Shown here: one piece after another, positions 19,759 through 28,577 of the stretch
How positions within the stretch are numbered: position 1 is the first letter of the stretch
How the letters are laid out: the number at the start of each line of letters is the position of its first letter
Assembly (NCBI GenBank): GCA_016719535.1
Contig: JADJYX010000040.1
Coordinates: 65,425 to 129,424, forward strand
Direction of reading: 5' to 3'
Source of the DNA: Rubrivivax sp.
Lineage (GTDB): Bacteria > Pseudomonadota > Gammaproteobacteria > Burkholderiales > Burkholderiaceae_C
Length of the DNA stretch: 64,000 nt
Notes under the pieces: generated by a model
Seen by the model: the letters and a program-made list of their open reading frames with translations, nothing else
Databases searched by the model: none
What the model was told of the DNA's origin: nothing
Position numbers and translations under genes: made by a program

Positions 19759-20226
19759 TCAGCTGGCCTTGCCGGGCGAAGCCGGCGCCGCGCGCAACCG
19801 GCCGGCCATGCGCAGGCCATCGCGCACGTTCAACCCCATCAGCACGAGGTTGGTGGCGCCCGCGACAAGCTCGATGATCTGAACGGCGTAGAAGCCCCCG
19901 TCGAACGTGCCCGCAGTCGCCCAGCGGTTCAGCACGAGGGCGCAGGGCACCAGCACGAGCAACCCGTTGGCGGCGATGAAGGGCATGCGCTTCCTCTTGG
20001 CGTCGACGATCCGGCCCTTGCGTGAATGGCCGAGGAACATGCCGCTGCCGCCGGCCGCCGCCATCGCCGGAATCATGATCCACAGGCCCGGCGCGACGAT
20101 CAGCGCCTTCAGCTGCGCCACCGCCGCCGGCGACCCGAACAGCTCCGTCAGGACGGTCGAAAGGAAGAAGATGACGAGGCACAGCGGGGCGAGGATGCCC
20201 GCGATGAGGTGGGCACGTCGAGGCAA
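19759..20226 (-). CDS. small four-helix membrane protein, unknown function
   Basis: A 155-residue hydrophobic protein with four likely membrane helices (starting HLIAGILAPLCLVIFFLSTV, then ALIVAPGLWIMIPAMAAAG, FIAANGLLVLVPCALVL, and a fourth near the C-terminus). I do not recognise the family. The frame is open for 65 codons further upstream, but a TTG at 20226 has GGAG 8 bases before it and puts the first helix at the N-terminus, so I prefer it. It is divergent from a LysR regulator, a classic arrangement for a regulated target gene. Confidence 0.6.
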   Translation of the reverse strand: MPRRAHLIAGILAPLCLVIFFLSTVLTELFGSPAAVAQLKALIVAPGLWIMIPAMAAAGGSGMFLGHSRKGRIVDAKRKRMPFIAANGLLVLVPCALVLNRWATAGTFDGGFYAVQIIELVAGATNLVLMGLNVRDGLRMAGRLRAAPASPGKAS

Positions 20227-20401
20227 GGCGATTTCTCCGATGGCTTCGGTTTCAGGGGGCGCGAACCGGGCATGCGGCGTCTGCGGTGTGCGCTGTCGAT
20301 GCCTGCACTGTAGGAACCGCGTGGCGCTGCGCATAGCCTGAAGGCGGCGACACACTGTTGGGCATGCACAGACAATCGACGCTTCCCACCGGAGCAGCCC
20401 C

Positions 20402-21319
20402 ATGGACCGATTCGACGCCATGCGCGCCTTCGTGCAGGTGCTGGAAAGCGGCAGCTACACGCGGGCAGCGATGCAGCTCGGCCTGCACAAGGCCACCGTC
20501 AGCCAGCAGATCCAGCGGCTCGAAGACAAGCTCGGCACGCGGCTGCTCACGCGCACGACGCGCTCGGTCACCCCCACCGAAGAGGGGCGGGCCTATCACC
20601 CGCATGCATGCGCCATCCTGCAGCAGGTGGACGAGGTGGAGACGATGCTGCGCAAAGGCACCAGCGCGCCGGCGGGGCACCTGCGGGTCGACGTTCCGGT
20701 GGCCATGGGCCGCCTGGTGTTCGCGCCCGAGATCGGCCGTTTTCTCGAGCGCTACCCGAGGATCACGCTCGAGCTGGGATGCAACGACCGCGCCGTCGAC
20801 CTGGTGCAGGAAGGCGTGGATTGCGCGCTGCGCGGGGGGCCGCTGCCGGACTCGCGGCTGTCGGCGCGCCGGGTCGGTGACCTGCGCTTCGTGCTGTGCG
20901 CCGCGCCGCCCTACATCGACCGGCACGGGCTCCCCGACACCCCGCAGGCCCTGGCCCGCCATCACCAGATCGGCTTCGTACGGGCGTCGACGGCCAGGGT
21001 GCGACCGGTGACCTTGCTTCGAGACGGCCGCCAGGTGGAGCTCGACGTGGCGGCGCGCTTCGTCACCACCGACAGCGCGGCAGCCCTGAGCGCGGGCCTG
21101 GATGGGCTGGGCCTCATCGTGCTGGCCGAATTCGTGGCCAGCCACCACCTGGCCAGTGGCGCGCTGGTGCGCGTGCTGCCCGGCTGGCAATGCCCTTCGC
21201 TGCCGCTGCACCTGGTGACACCCACCACACGCAAGCGTGCGGCGCGGGTACAGGCCTTCATGGACTGGGCGCATGCGCTGCTGCTGCGGCGCCTGGGGGC
21301 GCAGCTGGAGGTCCGGTGA
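20402..21319 (+). CDS. LysR-family transcriptional regulator
   Basis: A 305-residue LysR regulator. The N-terminal winged helix (MDRFDAMRAFVQVLESGSYTRAA, HKATVSQQIQRLEDKLG) is followed by a typical effector-binding domain. It resembles the PecT/DsdC-like group that controls a divergent gene; here the neighbour is the four-helix membrane protein 175 bp away on the opposite strand. The effector is unknown. Confidence 0.92.
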   Translation: MDRFDAMRAFVQVLESGSYTRAAMQLGLHKATVSQQIQRLEDKLGTRLLTRTTRSVTPTEEGRAYHPHACAILQQVDEVETMLRKGTSAPAGHLRVDVPVAMGRLVFAPEIGRFLERYPRITLELGCNDRAVDLVQEGVDCALRGGPLPDSRLSARRVGDLRFVLCAAPPYIDRHGLPDTPQALARHHQIGFVRASTARVRPVTLLRDGRQVELDVAARFVTTDSAAALSAGLDGLGLIVLAEFVASHHLASGALVRVLPGWQCPSLPLHLVTPTTRKRAARVQAFMDWAHALLLRRLGAQLEVR

Positions 21320-21461
21320 CAGCCGATCCCTGGCCGGTCCTGCTGCGCAGCACACGCGAGCGCAGGCGCGCCGTGCCGCTCGAGACCGACCGGCATCGAC
21401 CGCGCCGCAGCGGCTGGATAGACTCCCCGTCTTCCTTGCGCACCCCTTCCGTGACCCGGCG

Positions 21462-22124
21462 ATGAAGCTGCTCGACACCCTGCAGGACGAACATGTGCTG
21501 ATCGATCAGGTGCTCGGATCCCTGCGGACCTATGTCGACGGGCTCGTCGACGGGACTGCGGATCCGGATGACGGCGCCAGGTTCGCCGCGTTCTTCACCG
21601 AGTTCGCCGGCCATTTCCATCACGATCGCGAGGAGCATGTGCTCTTCCGCGCGCTGGTCTCGCAGGCGGACCTGCCCGCCGACCGCGGACCCGTGCACGC
21701 CCTGGCCCGCGAGCACGCTGACATGGAGGCGTGGCTGCACGAGATGACGCCGTTGCTCGACCACAGGCCGCAGTCGGCGGACGACGGGGCCCGGCTTCGG
21801 GCCCTGGCCGTGCGGTACTCGCACGCGCTCTGGCGTCACATCGACGCGGAGAATTCCGTCCTCTTCCCGCAGGGCGAGGAACGGCTGGTCCTGAGCGGCA
21901 TCCGCGAGCTCGCGGATCGGCCGATGAGCGACGCAGCGGCGGCCGCGCGCCAGGGCGCCGCGGCGCTGCTGGTCCGTTACCCGCCGCTCGAGGACGATGC
22001 GCTGACGCGCGGCGACGGTTGTTTCATGTGCCGGTCCCACGGCACGACCTGCAACGGACTCGAGGCCGAGTGGTGGACCGAGCTCGAATGGGAGGCGTTC
22101 CGCGACCGGGACACGAGCGACTGA
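21462..22124 (+). CDS. hemerythrin HHE-domain protein
   Basis: A 220-residue protein with a hemerythrin-like four-helix bundle. Likely di-iron ligands are in LQDEHVLIDQ, FHHDREEHVLF, LAREHADM and WRHIDAENSVLFPQ. The C-terminus adds a short Cys-containing tail, CFMCRSHGTTCNG, possibly a small metal or redox site, ending WTELEWEAFRDRD. Related proteins handle oxygen, NO or iron stress, but no specific role can be read here. It follows the LysR gene after 142 bp in the same direction. Confidence 0.85.
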   Translation: MKLLDTLQDEHVLIDQVLGSLRTYVDGLVDGTADPDDGARFAAFFTEFAGHFHHDREEHVLFRALVSQADLPADRGPVHALAREHADMEAWLHEMTPLLDHRPQSADDGARLRALAVRYSHALWRHIDAENSVLFPQGEERLVLSGIRELADRPMSDAAAAARQGAAALLVRYPPLEDDALTRGDGCFMCRSHGTTCNGLEAEWWTELEWEAFRDRDTSD

Positions 22125-22313
22125 TCGCGCGGGCGCGGCTCGCCCCCCTGCCCACCGGTCGATGCCGCGCGCGGTGCGTCAGCGCACCGGGGCGAGGGCC
22201 GTCGCGTGCTGCAAGCAACCGGTTGGGTCGATCGAGGCTCACGCCCGGTCTTCCCGGAGCCTGCACATCGACATCACTGCCACGCCCGGCCGGCCGGGTG
22301 GGCCGCGCCGGCG

Positions 22314-23498
22314 TCACTCCAGCACCCCCAGGTCCACCACCTCGAAGGCCCAGAAGCCGAGCAGGATGTGCGACACCGAGACGCCCGCCAGCCCGCGCTG
22401 GCGCGCATACAGCCAGCCCCAGAAGAGGCCGGCGACGAAGGCCGTCACCGCCAGCCCGGTCGACACGTACAGGTGCGCCGACGAGAAGATGATGTTGGCG
22501 CCGACGATGGCCTGCCAGTCCCTGCCGCGGCCGGTGAGGAAGTGCGCCAGCGGCCCCTGCACGCCGCCGCGGTAGATCAGCTCCTGGAAGGGCGCGAATA
22601 CCACATAGGCCAGCGCCAGCCAGGGGTTGAAGCCGCTGGCCGGCATGCCCGCTGGCGGCGGCGAGAACATCTGCAGCAGCGGCAGGCCGTGCATCGCCGG
22701 CACCCAGTTCACCAGCGCCCATTTCAGCAGCACCGCGCCGGCCAGCCACGGCAGTGTCAACAGCACGGCCTCGCGCACGTGGCGGCCGGCACCCTGCAGC
22801 GTCAGCCCGAAGAAGCGCGCCGGGTAGCCCGAGACGCGCACGAAGACGAACAGGATCGCGCAGCAGACGACGATGAAGGGCACGGTGATGAATTCGCTGC
22901 GGCCCAGCGCTTCCTTCACCTGCACGGCCGTGCCCAGCAGCCAGGTGTAGAGCGTATAGGCCAGCATCAGCAGCAGCGTGAAGCGGCCCATCACCGAACG
23001 CGTGCGCTCCTCGTCCAGTGCGCGGTCGGACGCCGCCACCGCGTGCGCGCTGGACTGGCGCAACCGCTCGGCCACCAGGGCGCCGATGTCCACCAGCACC
23101 GGCACCAGCGTCGGCCGCGCCTCGGCCTGCGCCACGATGCCGGCCAGCGGCAGCACCAGCGTGCGCACCGCGCCGACGGCGCGCACCGTGGCCGAGCGCG
23201 ATACGCGGTCGAAGAGCGCCATCTCGCCGAAGGAATCGCCGGCGCCGAGCTGGTTGATGACATGCTCGCCGCCGTCGCCGCGCTTGATGACCTGCGCCCG
23301 GCCGCGCTCGATCAGCATGAGCGCGGTCGCCGGGTCGCCTTCGCGCACGATGTCGGCACCGTCGGCATGGTCGACGAAGTGCGCGCCGGCGGCCAGCGCG
23401 GCCAGGTCGTCGGCGCTGCAGCGCCTGAAGATGGGGCTGCAGCCCAGCAGGGCCTGGGCCCGCGCCTGCTGCTGCACGGTGGGGTCGGAGGTGGACAT
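22314..23498 (-). CDS. cyclic-nucleotide-binding domain fused to a CPBP membrane protease
   Basis: A 394-residue fusion. Residues about 20-140 form a cNMP-binding beta-roll (IVREGDPATALMLIERG, then LGAGDSFGEMALFDRVSRSATVRA, the phosphate-binding cassette region). The second half has 7-8 membrane helices with the CPBP/CAAX-protease motifs: FQELIYRG near residue 305 in place of EExxxR, FSSAHLY near 337, and SHILLG near 373. The first Glu of the EE pair is Gln. The layout suggests a membrane protease gated by a nucleotide or other small ligand. That role is inferred. Confidence 0.8.
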   Translation of the reverse strand: MSTSDPTVQQQARAQALLGCSPIFRRCSADDLAALAAGAHFVDHADGADIVREGDPATALMLIERGRAQVIKRGDGGEHVINQLGAGDSFGEMALFDRVSRSATVRAVGAVRTLVLPLAGIVAQAEARPTLVPVLVDIGALVAERLRQSSAHAVAASDRALDEERTRSVMGRFTLLLMLAYTLYTWLLGTAVQVKEALGRSEFITVPFIVVCCAILFVFVRVSGYPARFFGLTLQGAGRHVREAVLLTLPWLAGAVLLKWALVNWVPAMHGLPLLQMFSPPPAGMPASGFNPWLALAYVVFAPFQELIYRGGVQGPLAHFLTGRGRDWQAIVGANIIFSSAHLYVSTGLAVTAFVAGLFWGWLYARQRGLAGVSVSHILLGFWAFEVVDLGVLE

Positions 23499-23557
23499 GG
23501 CGACGTGTAGCGTAGCGGCTGCGCGGGTGCGTCCGCCGGGGCACTATGCTCGCCCGC

Positions 23558-24151
23558 ATGACCACCACACTCTTCGACAGCCCGCTGGCCCGCCCCTTGC
23601 TGCGCCGCCTGTCGCTCGTGCTGCTGCGGCTGACCGGCTGGCGCGTCGAGGGCGAGCTGTCTGCCCTGGCGCCGCGCTGCGTGGTGATCGCCGCGCCGCA
23701 CACCAGCAACTGGGATTTCCCGTACACACTGCTCGGCGCCTTTGCGCTCGGCATGCACATCCGCTGGCTCGGCAAGTCCGCGCTCTTTCGCCCGCCGTTC
23801 GGGCCGCTGATGCGCTGGCTGGGCGGCATCGCGGTGCGGCGCGACCGCTCCACCAACCTGGTGGCATCGTCGATCGACGCGCTGAAGGCCGCACCCGGCC
23901 CGCTGCAGCTGGTGCTGGCGCCCGAGGGCACGCGTGCCCACACGACGCAGTGGAAGACCGGCTTCCACCACATCGCCCGCGGCGCCGGGCTGCCGATCCA
24001 GCTGTCCTACCTGGACTGGGGGCAGCGCCGGCTGGGCCTGGGCCCGCTGGTCGAGCCGACGGCCGATGTCGATGGCGACATCGCCCGCATCCGCGCCTTC
24101 TATGCGCCGTTTCGCGGCCGCAACGCCGACCAGTTCGACCGCGGCGGCTGA
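23558..24151 (+). CDS. PlsC-like 1-acylglycerol-3-phosphate acyltransferase family protein
   Basis: A 197-residue membrane-associated acyltransferase. It has HTSNWDF (HX4D catalytic motif, about residue 47), the GGIAVRRDRSTN block, and the glycerophosphate-binding APEGTR near residue 122. It is shorter than PlsC and resembles the small plsC-domain proteins annotated as glycerol acyltransferase. Substrate unknown. A second ATG is 12 bases upstream. It is divergent from the cNMP/CPBP gene. Confidence 0.82.
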   Translation: MTTTLFDSPLARPLLRRLSLVLLRLTGWRVEGELSALAPRCVVIAAPHTSNWDFPYTLLGAFALGMHIRWLGKSALFRPPFGPLMRWLGGIAVRRDRSTNLVASSIDALKAAPGPLQLVLAPEGTRAHTTQWKTGFHHIARGAGLPIQLSYLDWGQRRLGLGPLVEPTADVDGDIARIRAFYAPFRGRNADQFDRGG

Positions 24152-24816
24152 AGCCCGGTCAGCATGGGCCGGGAACCCACGACAGCGTGTCGTTGTTCGG
24201 GAAGCACAGGCCCGCGGGCACCGCGGCTAAGGTGGCGGACCACGGCTTCGACGGTCGTGAGCGTGCCGCCGTGGCCGAGCGCATTCACGTCACTCTCAAG
24301 CAAATGTGGCTTTGCCACTTTGCTTGACCCCCGCGGGGGGCGGGCTGGGCGCAGCCCGGCCCTGGGGGTGCTCAGAGCTAGAGCTGGGGCGTCTTGAACC
24401 TGTACAAGTCCATCCACAGCAGGTTGGCCTGGCAGCCCACGCGCAGGGCCTTCGGTGATGGCAGGGCCTGCACGTCGAATTCATCTGCGGCATACGCGGG
24501 GTTCGGGCGTTGCGCCTCGCCCCTGAGGCCGAAGCCCGGACAGCCGTCGCCGATCGCCCGCCGCAGGCCCGACTGAAAGCCGGCCCTGGCAAGGCGGCAC
24601 TGGCGCAGGAATCGGTCTGCAGCCCGTGCTCGACACCGAGCTGCGCGACGGCGGCGTCGGTGCCACGGCTCGACAAACGCCTCACGACCGGGCGCTTTCC
24701 ACGCGCGCGGCTTCGCTCGGCGGCGTCGCGCCGGATTGTCCCAGCGCAATGCCGGCCCGGGCGGCGGGCGCATGGTTGCGCTGTCGAGATGGTCGGCCCG
24801 CAGTGAGGAGCGCGAG
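24152..24816. other. 665-bp gap with hairpins and a possible gene remnant
   Basis: No intact gene is evident. A strong hairpin lies at 24297-24326, followed by a C-rich/G-rich palindrome to about 24371. On the minus strand, 24378-24600 encodes a stretch that reads like the end of a real protein (ending ANLLWMDLYRFKTPQL, stop, then the hairpin), but with no recognisable start or family. It may be the tail of a decayed gene. Confidence 0.35.
24297..24326. terminator. hairpin in the gap after the acyltransferase gene
   Basis: CAAGCAAA and TTTGCTTG flank TGGC...GCCA, giving a 12-bp stem with a small internal irregularity and a TTT loop. It could end transcripts from both sides. It is followed by the palindrome CCCCCGCGGGGG. 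Confidence 0.55.
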
Positions 24817-25632
24817 ATGGTGACTCGGACATTGAACCTGGTGGAATTCAGGCAAGTGCCTTTCCGGGAGTTCGTCGGGCCGCGGTTGGAAGCGGCCTTC
24901 TCGACCTTGATCGCCGAGGGCGCGCTGCGTCTCGACTTCAGCGGCGCGTCGACCGACAGCCTCTACCAGTTGACGTTCGTCGTGACCCACAACTGGACCC
25001 CGATCGACCGTGACCGCCATTGGTACCGCCCGCTGACCGCGGGCGTCACCGGCAGGGTCGACGTCGAGAAGATGCGGCGTCGAAACTTCTGCACCGATGT
25101 CGCCGACGCCGCGAGTTGCGAGGCGGTGGCGCGCGAGCTGCCGCGCGAGCTTGGCCAGTCGATCGTCTACACCGCGGCCCATGAGGCAGGCCACATCCTC
25201 GGGCTCGAGAGTGGCGGCGTCGACGGGTCGGCCCACGTCGGCGACGCCGGGAACTTCATGTTCATCAACTCGTTGCACGCCGACTTCGTGCCCTTGATGG
25301 ACGACTTCCGCCGTACGCGGCGCTACCGCATCCGGCCCGGCGACTCGCTGTCCCGGATCGCCGACCACATCGGATTCCGGCCCCCGCTCGCAAACTGGAC
25401 CGCGCTGTACAACTTCCGCGGCCAGGACGGCCGGCGCAACCGCGATCTGCTGCGCAGCGGCAACCCGAACCTGATCTTCCCGAACGAGGAGATCTGGGTG
25501 CCCGACTATGTCGCCAGGCGCGCGTATTTCCGCGAGGTCGAGATCTGCGACAAGCGCTTCACCCCCGAGCAGGTCGCGACGATGCGGCGTTTCCTCGCGA
25601 TCGGCCTGCCGATCGACGGCATCCCGATCTGA
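24817..25632 (+). CDS. metzincin-like protease with LysM domain
   Basis: A 271-residue protein I cannot place in a named family. Residues 122-130 read HEAGHILGL, the HExxHxxG zinc motif, followed by H140 and NFMF at 146-149, which fits a metzincin third ligand and Met-turn. Residues about 170-229 form a LysM-type domain: RYRIRPGDSLSRIADHIG through NLIFPNEEIWVP. No signal peptide is visible. The start has GAGGAG 6 bases upstream. It is isolated between non-coding sequence and a regulator remnant, suggesting acquisition. A role in cell-wall or target-protein cleavage is an inference. Confidence 0.7.
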   Translation: MVTRTLNLVEFRQVPFREFVGPRLEAAFSTLIAEGALRLDFSGASTDSLYQLTFVVTHNWTPIDRDRHWYRPLTAGVTGRVDVEKMRRRNFCTDVADAASCEAVARELPRELGQSIVYTAAHEAGHILGLESGGVDGSAHVGDAGNFMFINSLHADFVPLMDDFRRTRRYRIRPGDSLSRIADHIGFRPPLANWTALYNFRGQDGRRNRDLLRSGNPNLIFPNEEIWVPDYVARRAYFREVEICDKRFTPEQVATMRRFLAIGLPIDGIPI

Positions 25633-25644
25633 CACGGGTACCGA

Positions 25645-26088
25645 TCACGCGCAAGCAGTCGCAGTGGGCAGGTTGCCGCCATGCTGGCGCACTGCGGCCG
25701 TTGACGCCGCGGCAGGCGGTCCGCCTGCGCGAACCAGCCGGCACGCGCCGCATGCGCGCCGGTGAAGGCGACGCGCTCGTGGCCGAAGCGTTCGCGCTCG
25801 AACAGGCTCTCGGGAATGGCGGCGCAGTTGACCTTGACGAAGGGCATCGTCGCACCGGCGCCTCGCGGGCATCGGTTCGGTCTGGTCGAGGCCGTCGACG
25901 GGCACGATGCGGCTGCGGTTCAGGCCCAGCAGCTCCGACATCAGTTGCAGCCTCTCGCGCAGCACGACCCCGGGCGCCAGGGTCTTGCCGATCGCATGCA
26001 CCACCTGCGACAGCAGCAGCTCCTGCGTGCGCCATCGCGGGTCGGCGGCTTCCTGGGTGGCCGAGGGTGCGGTCGGATGCGTCGTCAT
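25645..26088 (-). pseudogene. remnant of a sigma-54-dependent regulator
   Basis: The first 75 residues resemble the GAF-type N-terminus of an NtrC/FhlA-type activator (LLLSQVVHAIGKTLAPGVVLRERLQLMSELLGLNR). In another frame (about 25700-25847) the sequence jumps to MPFVKVNCAAIPESLFE and FGHERVAFTGA, the segment just after Walker A that contains the GAFTGA-like loop (here VAFTGA). The Walker A region, the rest of the AAA+ domain and the Fis-type DNA-binding domain are absent. It begins at an ATG that overlaps the stop of truC, so the intact gene was once coupled to it or was fused there by deletion. Confidence 0.75.
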
Positions 26089-26816
26089 CGGGCGGGGTCA
26101 TGCAAGATGCCGGCCAGCAGCGGCGCCCAGGCGGCGTCCGGCGGGGCCGTGACCACCACGGCGCGGCCGTCGTCCGGGTGCGGCAGCGTGACCGACTCGG
26201 CGTGCAGCCACAGGCGCGCCAGGCCCAGCCAGGCGGCCACCGCGCGGTTGTGCGCGCCCTTGCCATGCGTGCTGTCGCCCAGCAGCGGGTGGCCGATGTG
26301 CTTGCAGTGGCGGCGGATCTGGTGCCGGCGGCCGGTCTCGGGCCAGGCTTCGACGAGCGCATAGCGCGACGTCGGGTGGCGGCCGTCGACGCTGAACGGC
26401 CACTCGAAGGTGGCCAGCCGGCGCCAGTGCGTGCGCGCCGCGCGCGTCTCCTGGCCGGCCGACGGCCGCTCGGGGTCGCGCGCCAGCGGGTGGTCGATGC
26501 AGCCGTCGGTGTCGGGCCAGCCGCGCACCAGCGCGAGGTAGCGCTTGGCCACGGCGCCTGCCTCGAAGGCGGTGCCCAGCGCCCGCGCGGCCTCGGCATC
26601 GCGCGCCAGCACCAGCGCGCCCGAGGTGCCCTTGTCGAGCCGGTGCACCGGCCACAGCCAGGGCTCGCCTTCGTCGCGCAGGCGCTGCAGCACGTTGTCG
26701 TGCGCATGCGCATCCAGCGCCGTGCGGTGCACCAGCAGCCCGGGCGGCTTGTCGATGACGAGCAGCCGGCCGTCGTCGTGCAGACGCCGCAACGGCGGTG
26801 GGTGGGGCTGTGTCAT
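26085..26816 (-). CDS. truC: RluA-family tRNA pseudouridine(65) synthase
   Basis: Isomerises uridine 65 in tRNA; the family also includes rRNA enzymes. The 243-residue protein has the catalytic HRLDKGTSG motif (Asp about residue 61), LLVIDKPPGLLVHRT near the start, and ETGRRHQIRRHCKHIGHPLLGDSTHGKGAHNR, which is close to TruC in length and sequence. The ATG at 26816 removes an implausible upstream extension. The stop overlaps the start of the sigma-54 regulator remnant. Confidence 0.87.
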   Translation of the reverse strand: MTQPHPPPLRRLHDDGRLLVIDKPPGLLVHRTALDAHAHDNVLQRLRDEGEPWLWPVHRLDKGTSGALVLARDAEAARALGTAFEAGAVAKRYLALVRGWPDTDGCIDHPLARDPERPSAGQETRAARTHWRRLATFEWPFSVDGRHPTSRYALVEAWPETGRRHQIRRHCKHIGHPLLGDSTHGKGAHNRAVAAWLGLARLWLHAESVTLPHPDDGRAVVVTAPPDAAWAPLLAGILHDPAR

Positions 26817-26900
26817 GACCGGGCAGGGTGCGGGTGGATGGGCCTCAGGTCGAGGCTCGTCGGTGCGATCATCGCCGCCATTCGATGGAAGGCGCCCGCG

Positions 26901-27632
26901 ATGCCGATCACCGCCACCGACAGCAGCCGCGAACAGATCACCCTGCCCCTCTTCAACCTCGTCGTCGTGCTGGTGGCCGTCGCCGGGCTGATGCTGTTCG
27001 GCCAGGCGCGCTGGCAGTTCGACATCCACGATCCCGATTTCTTCCCGCTCAACCTGCTGCTGCCGCTGCTGGCGGCGTTCGGCCTGTACCAGGCGGTGAA
27101 GGCGGGCCTGGCCTGGCGCCGCCACGCACGCCAGGGCAGCACCCAGGTGCAGATCGATGGCCCGGGCCGGCTGCGCCCGGGCGACACCCTGCGCGGGCGC
27201 TGGCTGCCCGGGCGGCCGCTGCCGGCCGGCAGCCCGCTGCGGCTGCAACTGCAGTGCATCGACATCTACGAGGAGGAGAACGCCTCTGCCTCGCAGCGCC
27301 GGCGCCGCCATCCCCAGGTGGCCTGGGAAGGGCAGGCCGAGGCCGCGGTGCCGGCCTCCGGCGCTGCGGTGCCCTTCCAGTTCCGTCTGCCTACCGAGCT
27401 CAAGCGCATCCGCGCCTTCATCGAGCGCGCACCGCAAGACCGCGTGCAGGTGAAGTCGCTGCTGGTGGTCAACGTGCCCTTCGGGCGACGGATCGTCAAG
27501 GCCAGCGCCGACATGCTGCCGGTGGACCGTGGCTGGCGGCTGGTGGTGGAGGCCACGCCATCGGGCAAGACGGTCCGCGCCGAGATCGACCTGCCGATCG
27601 AGGTGACGATTGCCGAGCGCGGAGGGCGCTGA
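26901..27632 (+). CDS. membrane protein of unknown function
   Basis: A 243-residue protein with two membrane segments (LPLFNLVVVLVAVAGLMLFG and LNLLLPLLAAFGLYQAVKAGLAW), then a soluble beta-rich domain of about 170 residues starting RRHARQGSTQVQIDGPGRLRPGD. The soluble part resembles arrestin-like or DUF3592-type extracytoplasmic domains but I cannot assign it. The start is uncertain; an in-frame upstream ATG at 26836 is also possible. It is divergent from truC. Confidence 0.6.
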   Translation: MPITATDSSREQITLPLFNLVVVLVAVAGLMLFGQARWQFDIHDPDFFPLNLLLPLLAAFGLYQAVKAGLAWRRHARQGSTQVQIDGPGRLRPGDTLRGRWLPGRPLPAGSPLRLQLQCIDIYEEENASASQRRRRHPQVAWEGQAEAAVPASGAAVPFQFRLPTELKRIRAFIERAPQDRVQVKSLLVVNVPFGRRIVKASADMLPVDRGWRLVVEATPSGKTVRAEIDLPIEVTIAERGGR

Positions 27633-27654
27633 GCCTGCGCGGCCTCACGCCAGG

Positions 27655-28443
27655 TCACACCACCATCGGCGTCAGCGCTCCGTCCACCGACAGCACCGCG
27701 CCGCTGACATAGCTGGCCGCCGGCGAGGCCAGGAACAGCACCACGCGCGCCACCTCCTCGGGCTCGCAGATGCGGCCCTGCGGCAGCGTCTGGCGGTGGC
27801 GCTGCAGCACGGCCTGCACGTCCACGCCCTCGGCACGCGCCTGCGCCGCCAGCCCTTCGTGCAGCCGGCCGGTGCTCACCAGCCCGGGGTTGACGGCGTT
27901 CACGCGCACGCCCTGGCGGCCATAGGCATGGGCCAGGCCGGCGCTGGCCAGCATCAGGGCCGCATTGGCCGAGCCACCCGGCAGGTGGTGCGGCGACGCC
28001 AGCTTGCCGCCCATGCCGACGATATTGACGACGCTGCCGCCACCGCGCGCCGCCATGCGCGGCAGCACCGCCTGCAGGGCGTGGATGCAGGTGAAGAATT
28101 TGGCCTGCATCGCCGCCGCCCAGTGCGCGGCCGTCAGCTCGGGCGCCGGGGTGCGCTGGGCGGCGCCGGCGCTCGTCACCAGCACGTCGATGGGGCCGAG
28201 CGCGGCTTCCACCGCGTCGACCATGGCCGCGGCCGCAGCGGCGTCGCGCAGGTCGGCCGCGTGCGTGAAGACGCCATGGCCGGCGGCATGCAGCTTCGCG
28301 GCCGCCGCCGCCAGGTGGGCGGCGTCGCGCGCGGCGATCGCCACCCGCGCGCCCTCGGCCGCGAAGGCCGTGGCGCAGGCCAGGCCGATGCCTTTGCTGC
28401 CACCGGTCACCAGCACCACCTTGCCTTGCAGTCCGAGGTCCAT
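27655..28443 (-). CDS. SDR-family protein lacking the catalytic Tyr and Lys
   Basis: A 262-residue classical short-chain dehydrogenase fold. The cofactor motif VTGGSKGIGLACA, the DLRD acidic pair and NSAG-like VTSAGAAQ are present, and the C-terminus GAVLSVDGALTPMVV is typical. Where the YxxxK motif should be, the sequence reads HHLPGGSANAALMLASAG, so the catalytic Tyr and Lys are replaced and one residue is missing. The protein may bind cofactor without oxidoreductase activity or use other residues. It converges with the membrane protein gene 22 bp away. Confidence 0.82.
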   Translation of the reverse strand: MDLGLQGKVVLVTGGSKGIGLACATAFAAEGARVAIAARDAAHLAAAAAKLHAAGHGVFTHAADLRDAAAAAAMVDAVEAALGPIDVLVTSAGAAQRTPAPELTAAHWAAAMQAKFFTCIHALQAVLPRMAARGGGSVVNIVGMGGKLASPHHLPGGSANAALMLASAGLAHAYGRQGVRVNAVNPGLVSTGRLHEGLAAQARAEGVDVQAVLQRHRQTLPQGRICEPEEVARVVLFLASPAASYVSGAVLSVDGALTPMVV

Positions 28444-28577
28444 CGTGCGTCCTTGTGTCGTCGTGGGAGAGGCCGGCAAGCCTAGCGTTGTTCGTGCGTG
28501 GGCGCTGCCCGGGTTCCTGCGAGCCTGCGGCTAGACTCGTTCGCCAACGCCACGCCGCCGCGCACCCGACCGCTGCC

